Part shown: piece by piece, positions 41,501 to 53,500 of the stretch
How the letters are laid out: each line of letters starts with the position of its first letter
Numbering within the stretch: position 1 is the first letter of the stretch
NCBI RefSeq assembly: GCF_002775205.1
Contig: NC_036454.1
Coordinates: 10,498,882-10,562,881, forward strand
From: Xiphophorus maculatus
Taxonomy: Eukaryota > Chordata > Actinopteri > Cyprinodontiformes > Poeciliidae
DNA: 64,000 bases
Direction: 5' to 3'
The notes under the pieces: model-generated
What the model was told of the DNA's origin: nothing
The model's input: only the letters and a program-made list of their open reading frames with translations
The model's database searches: none
Position numbers and translations under genes: made by a program

Positions 41501-44500
41501 TGTAATCAATTACAAATTTATTGGTGGAACTTGACTTAATGCTGTGTTTTGATTGTTGATTCTATGTTGCATTGTGTTTCTGTTTGTAATGATGTGAAGC
41601 ACTTTGAAATGCCTTGCTGCTGAAATGTGCTATACAAATAAAATTTCATTGATTGATTGATTAAGCTTTAAATTAACACAAACACATTTGATGAATTTAA
41701 TATATCCATACAGCATGAAATTCCAATTTTTTGTCACATTAAAACCACAAACGTTAATGTATTTATGTATAATTTTATGTGATGTGAAAGAAAAATGATA
41801 CAAAGATTACAAATCCTTTCAAATCGAAAATCTTAAAAGTGTGGTGTGCATTTGTGTTCTGCCACTAAATAAATACTTTGCAAAATTTGCTGTAATTATA
41901 GCAAAAATGCTTTTGCTAAAATTACAGCTTCGGTTTTGCACATCTAGAAACAAACTCTAGAGGTTCAAACTGTCAGGCTTAATGAAGACCACCAAGTCTC
42001 AAATTCGTCAACTGGATTCAGGTTTGAACTTCTAGCAGCTAAATATGAATTGATCTAAACTGGTGGAGTTCAGTCGGTCCTCAAAGGCCAGCATCCTGCA
42101 GGTTTTAGAGATTTCCTCAGTTCACCTGTGGATATTATTTTATAACCTAAACCTGCTGTAGATTTTTCCACAACCTTATAGTTGGCCTACCTGCTGTGTT
42201 TCTTGGTCTTCATGATGCTGTTTGCTTACTAAAGTTTAATCTCCACAGATTAGAGTGAAGGTGGCTGATATATTTGTATATGTGGACATGGATTTTAAAC
42301 CTTTGAAAACTATTTAGAATTGTTCCTCCACTTCAAAATAAAGCACTTTTTGTGTTGGCCTCTCACATAAAATCCCAATGAAACACAATGAAGACATTTA
42401 AATGCGTCAGTACTTTTGCAAGAAGTCGAATTCCTCCTGCAGATGTTACCTTTACAAATGAAATTAAACACACAAACATTGTTTGTGCACACTGACCTTT
42501 GTACCAGTTCTTTAAAGACGTCATTACAAAGAAGCGAATAGCCTGGTTGGAGCCTTGTTTGAGGATCGTCGCGGTCAAACCCTGATATGTCCCTCTTAGT
42601 CCTGTTCAGAAAGAAAGACAGAGGTCAACAGAGGTCACCATCGCTCAGCTGTCCTCAGTTAATCAAAGTCAACAACACAGGTAACGTCAACAGTGATTAT
42701 TCAGCTGCTATACTCTGAGTGTCCAGCAGAGGTCAGGTGAGTCACAAACATTCAACACTTTTTTACCTTGTGACCTGACAATCTCTCTCACTCCGTGGAA
42801 GAAGCCCTTGTACTGGGGTTTGGCCGACGTCTGGTCATGAATGAATTTAACCTTGGGAGATAACAAAGGGGACCCACAGGACAGAAAATATTACTTTACA
42901 GAAAAAACACACGCTTGAGGATGTGAAAACTGAATGAACGCTTTGTCTATTTCACTGACAAGGACACTATAAAAACTTTTCAGTAAAATTTGAGTTCAGG
43001 AGAATTAAATACTTTTGATATTCTTTTGTTGCCTCCCAACAGATTTACCGAGTAAAAACTCACACAGTACACAGACCTTTCATGTAACCAATTATTAGAT
43101 GTCTTCAGCAAACAAATCAGCTCAGTCAATAAACCATAAACCAGTTTCTAATTAATACCTTAACGGTTTCCATGGGACAGACCACCAGCACGGCCTCCAT
43201 GACGCCCGCGCCGAGCCCACAGAGGAGGCCACGGGTGCTGTCCAGTCGGCCGTTCTCATCCTTCGCCCGGTTACTGAGGAACTCAAACATGCCGAACCTG
43301 ACAGAGAAACCGCAGTGAGCATAACATGTTAAATTAGAAATTCACCTGCAAAATGAAGTCCTGTTTTTCCTTCGATTCCAGAAAGAGGCTGTAAATGATG
43401 ATGGTAGATTCATACAGATTATTTTAAGATGAGTTATGTTAACATATTTACAAGAAAAACAACTACACTGAATGATTCTTTTATCTTATATTGTGTTATA
43501 TTGATTGTGTGTGTTTTTCCGTATAGTGAATGTCCTTAGAATGTTCTTCATAATAGTATAGTTTATTTATTTTTATCTATGGCTGTCAAGTTTTTAGTCT
43601 CTACAAAACACCTTAGCTTCTGCCCAAACTTGACAAGGCTTGCTCCCATCAAAGACAACCCGGACCAACTCTTCTCAGTGTCATCTTTTTATTTTATTTC
43701 TCTTTCTTTTCTTTAAATCACTGTTCTTTCATGACACCTGAGCAGGTTGAAAACCTACAAACACACAAAGTACAAATTACTTTTTGAGTCATCAAAAGAA
43801 AATAAACAAAATGAACTACTTTCATAAATCCATTTTGTAAAGCCAGCAAGGTCCTCTGAATACAGATTTAAAGTTCAGTTCCTACCAGTGGTGTTCTGCA
43901 GGAGCTTGAAGATGAGGTCTTTGTTTGTAGAGATTATCTCAAACACAGGTGTGCTGAGTTGCTTTATAGGCTCCTGAAGGCCTGAGTGGGAGAGACGGGT
44001 GTGCTTGATTTTCTGTGAGCCACGTGCCAGCTGGGTGGAGATGGTATTGCACTCACACAACTACACCATTTGCTGTTTTAACTTGACACCTCCCACTTGA
44101 GCTCCTGGTTTTTTGAACCCAAGGAGATCACACCTCTCTCTCTTCACCAGATCTTGTCCCAGCAGGGTTTTCTTGCTCTTCTATTGGCAATAACACAATG
44201 CGTCTTACATCCCTGTGAAGTATTGTTGAGGGTATCTTCATTTGAAGTTTCTTCCTCATCTTCCTCGTTTGTCCTCCAGCTCTCACAAGTGGTACAGGGT
44301 AACTTGGATAAGTTCGTATATATACATCTCTTACAATCCCCTTCCCGTCACTGTTTACACTGATCACTCTGCCAAGTTTGTACTGACTTCTTAAAGCATT
44401 TTGGTCTGCAAGCCAAATAATGTCTCCGACAGCAACATTTCGCTTCTTTGAACGCCATTTACTTCTGACAAACAAATTTGGTCCAGCTAGTTGACTCCAT

Positions 44501-47500
44501 TTTCTCCAGAATCTGTCCACTTCTGTTTGAATGAACTTTAATCTCTTGAGTGGATAACTTTTAAAGTCAAATCCACAGTTATCACTTTTTAGATCAGTTC
44601 TTCCAAGCAGCAGAGAGTTTGGTGTGATGTAGCTTATGCAATCTTCTCGACTTTGAGTTCTTGCATCTATTGGTCTTTCATTAGCCAGATTAGCTGCCAT
44701 ATACAGGAATGTTTGAAATTCACTCCATGTAAAAACTCCATCTGATCCTAGATTGTGCAATGCTTGCTTGAGTATCTTTACAGCTGCTTCTGCTGCCCCA
44801 TTCCTATGGGGGGAGTCTGCAGGGTGTATTTTCCAGCTCCATTCAGTTCCATGTTCCAAAGCTTCATGTTGAATTTTCTCTTTGTTTAGTCGGTCCAAAA
44901 ACAGATAAAGATCAACCAGGACAGGTTTAGCTCCAATAAAGTTTTTTCCGCCATCTGACCATAACTTCCTTGGATGTCCTCTTAAGGCTGTAAATCTTTG
45001 GTATGCTAACAAAAAGCCTTCACTTGACTGATCGCTTACAAGATCTGTGTGAATAGCTCTAGATGACATGCAACAGAAGATGATGCCCCACACTTTCAGT
45101 TTAACTCTTTTCCGGACCTCATCCCTCACTTCATAAGGTCCAAATAGATCAATAGTAGTAAACTCAAATGGTCTGGCAGGCAGTGTTCGTTCTGGTGGAA
45201 GGTCACCCATTATCTGTTCACATCTTTTTGCCCTGATTTTCCGGCACGTCACACAGTTATCCACAACTTTTTTAGCCAATCTTCTGCCTCTCACCACCCA
45301 TGCTTTTTTCCTCATCTGCAGTAATGTTCCAGCAATGCCTTCATGATTTACTTCATGAGCTTCAAGAGCAACCAACATGGATACCCATGAGTCATAAGGT
45401 AAAATGGGAACAGCTCTTTTGTCTTCATTAAAGGATTGAATACGACCCCCACATACCTGAAGTCCAGAATCTTGTTCTTTAAACACAACTAGTCTGTTTA
45501 AAGTTGTGTCATGGAATGAGGTATTCTCTTGTGCAGCCAGAAAAACCTCTCTCAGTGCATTCTCACACTCTTTAACACTAAGCCCGGGATGGATGGTTGA
45601 TTGTTTGATGTCTGTTGAAATTTTTTCTTTCACTTTTCTGCCACTATGGTGACTTTCTAAAGTGAGTTTCCAGTTTTCAACAGCTCTTCTCACCCATGCA
45701 ATAACTCTGACTAGTTTAGAAAGACTGCTGTATCTCCTCTCTTGAATTAACTGCTTGGCAATGAATGTAAGAGGTGAGATTTTGAGCTCCCTGTCCCTTT
45801 CTTTACACTTTGTAGCTTTTAGAGCATTCTTTGTCACCTCCTCATCACACAATTTTTCTTCAGTTTGCTTAGACTGTGCTCTAGTTATTACTGCTGAGAA
45901 AGCTTTTCTTTGGAGTTTTTCAACCCCTTCCTTTGCACTTATAGCAATGTCTTTGGCAGATCTTTTCGGCCACTGGTCAATAGGTTGCAACAAAAATTTT
46001 GGTCCATTTTGCCACTGTGAGTCCTCTTGGAGGTGCTCAGGACATGCTCCTCTTGATGTAATGTCTGCAACATTTAGCTCACCTGGAATCCACCACCAAT
46101 CTGCGACAGGCCCAGTTTTCTGTATTTCACCAATTCTGTTAGCAAAGAAAGTTTGGTACCCATAGCTGTCACACTGAATGGCTCCTAGCACAGTTTGGCT
46201 GTCTAGAAGATGGTACCAGCCTCCAATTTCCATCCTACTGTGCTTTTCAACATACTTCCTCAGACGAGCTGCAAACACAGCACCACAAATTTCTGCTTTT
46301 ACAGGTTCTCCTTTCTGATCGAGTGGAGTAAGTTTTGCTTTGGATTCTACAAGTCTCACTTGGATCCCTTGCTCTGTCTCCCATCTGAAGTATAGAACTG
46401 CCCCATAACTTTTGTCACTCCCATCAGAGAAAGTTATTCCAATGGGCTTTCTAATCCAACTGATTGGTGTTAAACTCCTGTGAAATTTAATTTGGCCCAG
46501 GCGAACATAATCCTGGAATAATTCAATGGCTTCATTTCTTAGCCCATCAGAAAGTGGTTGATCCCAAGTATCACCTGCTTTGCCTGCAGTTCTGGTTTCT
46601 TGAAAAGCCTTTCTCACTAGAATGGCTCCTTTTTGTTTGGTGGGTGTGACTAGCCCAATGGGATCAAAAAGACTAGCTACTTGGCTAAGGAGTTCTCTCC
46701 TAGTGAGAGGATTTGGAGTATTTATTCTCACTTCTCCTTCTTCTAGGTTTTGTCCCATCTTCATTTTTTTCCTCCTTTTTGAGAAGTTAATTGATGTCAT
46801 CACATATAATTTATCCTCCTCCACCAGATATCCCACTCCCAAAGCCTTATTATCATCCTCTTTCAACTGATTAGGGAGTGTAAGGATTTTGTCTCTGCTA
46901 GGTAAGGACATGTTTTGCCTCCCACTTTGACCTGATAGGACCCATGGTTTCAAACAGAATCCCCCAGCTTGTAAGATCTCTTCCACCTTCTTAATGTGTT
47001 TATGCAAAAGTTCTGGGTCATTGTCAGATGTTAAAATATCATCGACATAACAGTCTTCTTCCAGGATCCTACGCTCCTCTTTACAGCTGTCAAACATGGG
47101 CAGTTTTGCCGTCTCTCGCATTGCTACTTGGGCAATACATCCAGCAGGTCGATCCCCAATGTTAACTCTGGTAATGGCAAACTCACCGATCTCCTCTTCT
47201 GAGCCGTCTCTCCAGAGGAACCTGTGAAGATGTCTCTCCAGGTCCTCTAGCCAAACAGAGTTATACATTTTTTTAATGTCTCCCAGGGCAGCATGCAGTC
47301 CCCTTCTGAACCTGAGTAGAACAGCACGAATGGGATTTAAAACATCAGGACCTTTCAGCAGAATATCATTCATACTTAGACCTTCAAATCTTTGACTGCT
47401 GTTCCATACTAAACGCACAGGAGTGGTCACAGAATGAGGATTTGGCGCCACCTGATGGTTTACATACCATACTGGTCCTTTCCAGTTGTTTAGAGTGTCT

Positions 47501-50500
47501 TCTGTTAGTTTTATTGCTGCTTTCCTCTCCACCATTTCATGCACCTGGTTTGCATAGACAGTTTTCCATTCAGGCACTTTATTTAATCGTCTTTCTGTTC
47601 TTAAGAAAGTTGATTCAACACTTTTCCTGTTATTGGGAAGACAAGCGGGTTCTACAATCCAAGGATACTTTGCATCCCAGTGGGGAGCATCACTGTGGTT
47701 ATCTGCTTGCACATAGGTAAGACCTTGTTTAATTATTTCAAGTTCTTTCTCCTCCATTAATGTCATATCTTTCCCACCTGGTTGACATGTTCCGCAGCGA
47801 CATCCACCACACTTTGGTTCACAAGCTGCTCCTATGCTCTCCCACTTCCACCAATCAATAAACTCTTTATTGGTAGTTGTGTTTTTGCTTTCTGCTTTAA
47901 CTTCTTCGAAACTGCAGACTTCTTTATACTTTACAGCAGCAATGCGCATAGAACGAGCAAAGTGCGTTTCTGACCTGTGTGCTGCCACGTCGACGTCTTC
48001 ACAAAGATCCGGATGAGCTCCTCCCACGGTCATGCCGAGTGGACTGTTCCACAGGACCAGGTCTCCAACAACCTTGACTCTTTGAGGGGCCAGTCTGCCT
48101 TCTCTGTGGCTTATTAGCAGCTCAATGGTATCTGGTCTTTTAAGGTCTTCCAGGCCAACATCTGGGAAAAACTTTTGCAGCTGCAGTGGTTGAATGACTT
48201 TATGCACTTTAGCAATTTCACTAAGTCCATAACAAATGAGTTGGTGAGCTTTCACTGTGCCTTTGGGGGTCTTAACTCTCACTCTTAACAGGTATCTCTT
48301 TGTTCTAACTTTGACTGACATTCCCCCAACACCATGAACAACTAATGTTATGTTTTCACCTTCTAGGCTCAACCTTTTAGCTGCTTGATGAGTAATGTAA
48401 TTAGTATCAGAAGCCAAGTCAATCAAAGTGCCTATTTTCTGGCCTGCGTTCGTAGTGACTTCCAATAGCATTAGAATGACAGGTTGCTCTTTTAGTCCAT
48501 ATGACTCCATAAGCCCAGAGGCTTCACACTTTGTGTTTTTTGTTGAAGCAGTCACATTTGAAAAGGCTTTTCTGCATTCTTCTGCTAGTTCTGGTGAAAG
48601 TCCAGCTATGAATTTTTCCTGCTCTTCTGTCAGTCTATTTTCCCTTCTTGGTTTAACAGTCTCAACCTTTGTAAGCTCACCCTTTGGGCAAAGGAGGAAA
48701 TGGTGATCTGAAAAGCTTCTTTTCTTACAATCTTTATTTCTACAAAGGTAAGTATTGATGCAATCAGCATCTCCATGCTTTCTCAAACACCTTTTGCATG
48801 TGTCCAACGTCTTTACAATGTTGAGCTTTTCAGGTAAATTCATTGCTTTGAACTGTTTGCAGAAGAATATTTTATCTCCATGTCTTGCGTCTCCACACAC
48901 AATACAGACATGATTCTTTCTTGTGGATCGAGTAAAAGCATGTCGTTTCTCAAACTTCTTCTCAACCTTTTCACTCACTCCAAGTTGCTCCAATTTCTCT
49001 AGAACTTCCTCCTGTGTCTTTAAAAATTTGAGAAGACTATCAAAATGGTTATCTGGTGTAACTGCATTGGCAGGATTAACCATAAAAACTAGCCAGTCTC
49101 TCTTTATAACATCAGGTAGTTTACTCTCTAGAGATTTAATAACCAAAGGATTTTTCATTGCTCCAATGTTACCTAACTCTGTTAAGTCAGCTAGAGCCTT
49201 TTCAATTGCTTGAATAAGATCTATCACTTTCCTTGGCTGGTTTGCTTTCAGGGGTGGAGTCTTCTCAAGCTCTTCAATAATTTCTAAAGCAATGCTTAAC
49301 TTGTCGCCATACCTATTTTCCATCACTCGGAACATATCTGCGGCAGTATCATAAGCAGACAGATGTAATTCATTACAGATTCTTTCATCCACACTATCCA
49401 ACAACTGAAACTTTTTCACTTCCACTGAGCCACTTGGTTCTCCCTGCTTCTGCAGGCTTTCCCAGTCTTTTCTCCATCTGTGAAAGTTTCTTTTACAGCC
49501 ATGAAATTTTGGTAGACAAATGGGTCTAATCTTTACACTGGGTGCAGGTTGAGCTAGTATAGGAAAAGACGTAAGGTCTGATTGCGCATCATCTGATTTC
49601 TTCTTCTCCTCTGCAATTGTTTGTGCTATGGCAAACTGTGATTTTCTTGTTTGAAGTTTATTTTTCATCAATTTCATTTGTTTTACTCTGTCTTCTAAGT
49701 TGTCCCTTTCTTCTACTGGAATCCACATTTCCCAGGTCAAAAAACTTTTAATAGATTCCTGGATCACATTCTCCACGAAGGACAGCTGCACTTCATATGC
49801 GTTTTTGTACACAGTTAAAACTTTTATGTCAGAAGCATCATTACATGCCTTCTCAGCCTCTTGAATTGCAGTATAGAGTTCATCCTGACCATATTTTTTC
49901 CACAAATTAGACTGAACTATTTGTTTGACTTCTTCTAATTTTAATTCACAGTCAATAATAGTCTTTTCCAAATCAGCTTTTTGCTGTTCATCAAGTTCAT
50001 CAGCTTCATCTCCCACCTCTGCCAATAGTCCAGCTTTGTAATCATCATTTGAGTCACTTACATGTCTGGCATCAGAAGTTAGCTTTTTAAACTCCTCTCG
50101 CAGTTCCATCTCTGTCATGTTGGAAGCTTTTCTGCTCAGGAAGTTTGCTTGCTTGGTGAAGGAAGACTTTGCCATGGTGCGATCCAGCTTCAATTGTTTC
50201 ACTGACTTTCCAAACATTTCTTCAGCCATTGTGGACTGTATAGATGAAATGACCTGATGTTCCTCCTTGAGTTGATTCGTCAAAGCTCTTTCCTCAGGAC
50301 TTCTCTTTCATCTGATCTTCACAGTGGTTTCCAACTGGTTCCCAATTGGTTCGAACTGGTTTCCAGCTGGTTTCCATTGGTTTTCAACTGTCAAGTTTTT
50401 AGTCTCTACAAAACACCTTAGCTTCTGCCCAAACTTGACAAGGCTTGCTCCCATCAAAGACAACCCGGACCAACTCTTCTCAGTGTCATCTTTTTATTTT

Positions 50501-53500
50501 ATTTCTCTTTCTTTTCTTTAAATCACTGTTCTTTCATGACACCTGAGCAGGTTGAAAACCTACAAACACACAAAGTACAAATTACTTTTTGAGTCATCAA
50601 AAGAAAATAAACAAAATGAACTACTTTCATAAATCCATTTTGTAAAGCCAGCAAGGTCCTCTGAATACAGATTTAAAGTTCAGTTCCTACCAGTGGTGTT
50701 CTGCAGGAGCTTGAAGATGAGGTCTTTGTTTGTAGAGATTATCTCAAACACAGGTGTGCTGAGTTGCTTTATAGGCTCCTGAAGGCCTGAGTGGGAGAGA
50801 CGGGTGTGCTTGATTTTCTGTGAGCCACGTGCCAGCTGGGTGGAGATGGTATTGCACTCACACAACTACACCATTTGCTGTTTTAACTTGACAATGGCCT
50901 TTATTTTGTATTTGTTTATATTTACGCTTATTTTTATTTTGAATTTGTAATGCGATCTATGAATGTTATGAAACATATATTTGTTTATGTAGAATATGTG
51001 AAGCATAGATGAATGGAACTGCAAATAACAGGGATCCAAATAAATAAAAGAAAAGTTTGTTTCAGCCACATAATGATGATGATTTTTTTTTCTGCTCAGT
51101 CACTGTCAAACTTTGCTCACAGAAAATACTTTTTAAGACTGTCACCTTATTTGCTGTCTTTACAAAGAGCAGTGCATTACAATCTTTGCTAACAAAATTT
51201 GCTTTTTTCAATCAGTTCAGCCACTGAAAGACAGATTTCCACTTCGACTGATGTAGGCTGATTGAAGACAGTAACTGCATGTATCAAGTCAAATGCAAAC
51301 GTAATTCCAGTTTTTTCTCAAATATATTAAAAGAGACGCAAACATTTTCTGTCAGTATCTGGTATAATTTTTCCTGTTTGAAGTCAAAAAAGTCTGTGTT
51401 TTGGAGTGGCCATCACAAAGCCTTGATCTCAGAACCTCACGTCCTTCTCTGGAGGACTTACAGAGAAGACACAGTGACTATTAAGTTAGTTTTTGTTGTT
51501 GTTGTTTTTTTTCATGTAAAATAAAGTTTCCGAGCTGTAACAAGCTGTTTGAGTCAGAGAGAAAGAGTTGAGATGAAACATTTTAACTCTTCACTGTTGC
51601 ACGTAAATCAGGATGAGCAAATAGAGAAATTATCAAGACGAAGATGGTCTGGGTATCATAAAATAGAGAGGAAGGATTTATGTAGCACAATATCATCTGC
51701 TTACATCATTTTAGGTTAATCTCTGTTACTCTTACCACGATATGTGCTGAAGGACGTATCATGCTTTTTGAACACAGTGCTCAGCATAAATCTATGTCTA
51801 AGGTTAGTAATACATCAGAAATCTGAATTGGCTGTCTAGTTTTAAATAATAATGTCACCGATGCATATAAATATTACAAAAATATAAACAAAAAGAAGTC
51901 AATCTTATTATTTTTGTCAGACTATGTGTTGAATTTAGTCCTACTCCATGCACTGTAGCTTACAGGAGACCTGAAGGTTTTCACATTAAAAGCTGGTGGC
52001 CAGTCTGACTTTTCAGTAGTTGAGTAAAACAAAAGAAAATAGAAAACACCAACACATTTTTCATCTAGCTAGACGTAAACTGCTTCACCAAGAGATTCTC
52101 CATATTAAACATTCAGTGACGTCAAAACTGCATCTGCTCTTTGGCATGCCTCGGGCCCATCAATTTAATTTAAACTTTTTCTATTGTACTTTTATGACCA
52201 CTTTCAATACTGGCTTTCTTCCAGTATTCCTGCAGATGTCGTCATGGTTACAACTGTTTGTCTCCCATGATGACCGGGGGGATTCTTTGGGCATCACTGC
52301 ACACCAGGAGCTAAACTGGCCCAACACTTAATTCCAACTCATATTTCTATAGATGACAATATGCTGAAAGTGCAAAACATGTTGAAGGGTTTTGCTTTAT
52401 TGTGCCGCTGATGTGTCTTCATTAAGGATGCCCCAATAAACCACAGCAGTTCTGCAAACAACGAGCGACCAGTAGCAGCTGCCACTGAGGCCATTCCATA
52501 CAGAAAGGTGCGGTTCCTGCATCTATGCAATCAGTGAACGTCGTGCCAGCGAGTCCGTTACGAGAAAGGTTATTTATAGATGGAAATTGAATTGTGGTGA
52601 CAGCAGGACGCTGCCTGGTAGGCTTCCTGAAAGGGGAGTGGCAGGCCAGGTCTTAATAAATGCAATGTTTTCCTCTGTCTGCTTGGACCGTGTACCTGCC
52701 ATCGTCTTTGCTCCAGCAAAATGAATTTCTCTTTGCTGGGCTCATGAAAGCCCAATTTTATTCTCCATCTGCCTTTCTGCTGCAGTAGGTTCCTCCGCTC
52801 AGTATGGCTCCACATCTGTTCGTCATGGATTCAGATGGCTTTGAGAGGCTGGTTTTCTACTGTCAGAACTTCTCTCTTTACGCACACTAATGAATAAATA
52901 TAAACAGCTTCTTAATAAATTGCGCACGTGTCCACAAAAAGCTTCCTTTGACTCCACAGGGTGGCAGAGCCCTTATTAACTACCTCTGTGAATCAAACGC
53001 TGTTCATTAAAGGCTGCCAGGGAGAAATATGTCGGTGTCAGGCCTGCTCTTCTGCCAATTTACTCTGCTCAGCCGTTTAACATGTGAACTACACTTTATG
53101 GTTAAAATATGACACATCTTTTGGCCGACACCCACAGTCAGAGATGAGTCAGCCCACAGCAGAGACAGAGCTGCCCAATCTTCATTAAAGGGACTTCCTA
53201 CAAGGTCAGTTCCTGTGTGAGAAGAGAAGGTGAAGGATGAAAACATTGCAGTGGAGGGAATGAGCCACGAATGAAAGAAGAGTATCGGTATGAACGGGGG
53301 GTTAATAGGAGGAAAAAGCAAGTGGCTCGATTGGACGTCCATCTTGTACCTCCCTGGCAATCTTCCATGATGACACCGAGCTAATCAGCTAATGGGATGG
53401 AGGAGGAGAGTTGGGGAGGCAAAGGGAGTGATACAGAGGAGGATAAGAGAATAAGATAAAAATAGAAAGTCAGATCAAGCTGTGGTTAAAGGAAAACTGC

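Larger units (their letters stand above)
41022..42496. other. slc25a1 intron with L2 and Tc1-like insertions
   Basis: Occupied mostly by an L2 3' end (41115-41665) and a decayed Tc1-like element (41690-42425). No additional exon. Confidence 0.7.
43579..50898 (-). mobile_element. Complete BEL/Pao LTR retrotransposon with target duplication
   Basis: The element spans 43584-50893 (7310 bp) and is flanked by ATGGC on both sides (43579-43583 and 50894-50898), the 5-bp duplication expected for BEL/Pao. Two 505-bp LTRs start TGTCAAGTT and end AACTTGACA, and I see no difference between them. Read on the minus strand the order is LTR, 105-160 bp leader, one long pol-type ORF, polypurine tract, LTR. 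There is no env frame. Identical LTRs and an open ORF point to a recent insertion. It lies in the sense orientation of the host gene slc25a1. Confidence 0.97.

Noticed and set aside
43875..44060. 61-codon frame occurring twice (also 50680-50865)
   Set aside because: It is LTR sequence repeated in both LTRs; no evidence of a gene.
44099..44127. Possible env gene after pol
   Set aside because: Only about 40 bp lie between the pol stop and the LTR; no room for env.
45755..46165. 136-codon frame opposite the BEL ORF
   Set aside because: Antisense shadow of the retrotransposon polyprotein.
50230..50283. Upstream extension of the BEL ORF by 18 codons
   Set aside because: No ATG in the extension; the ATG at 50229 has a strong context, so translation should start there.
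50340..50352. tRNA B-box-like GGTTCGAAC
   Set aside because: No A box, no cloverleaf; it is one unit of the leader repeat.
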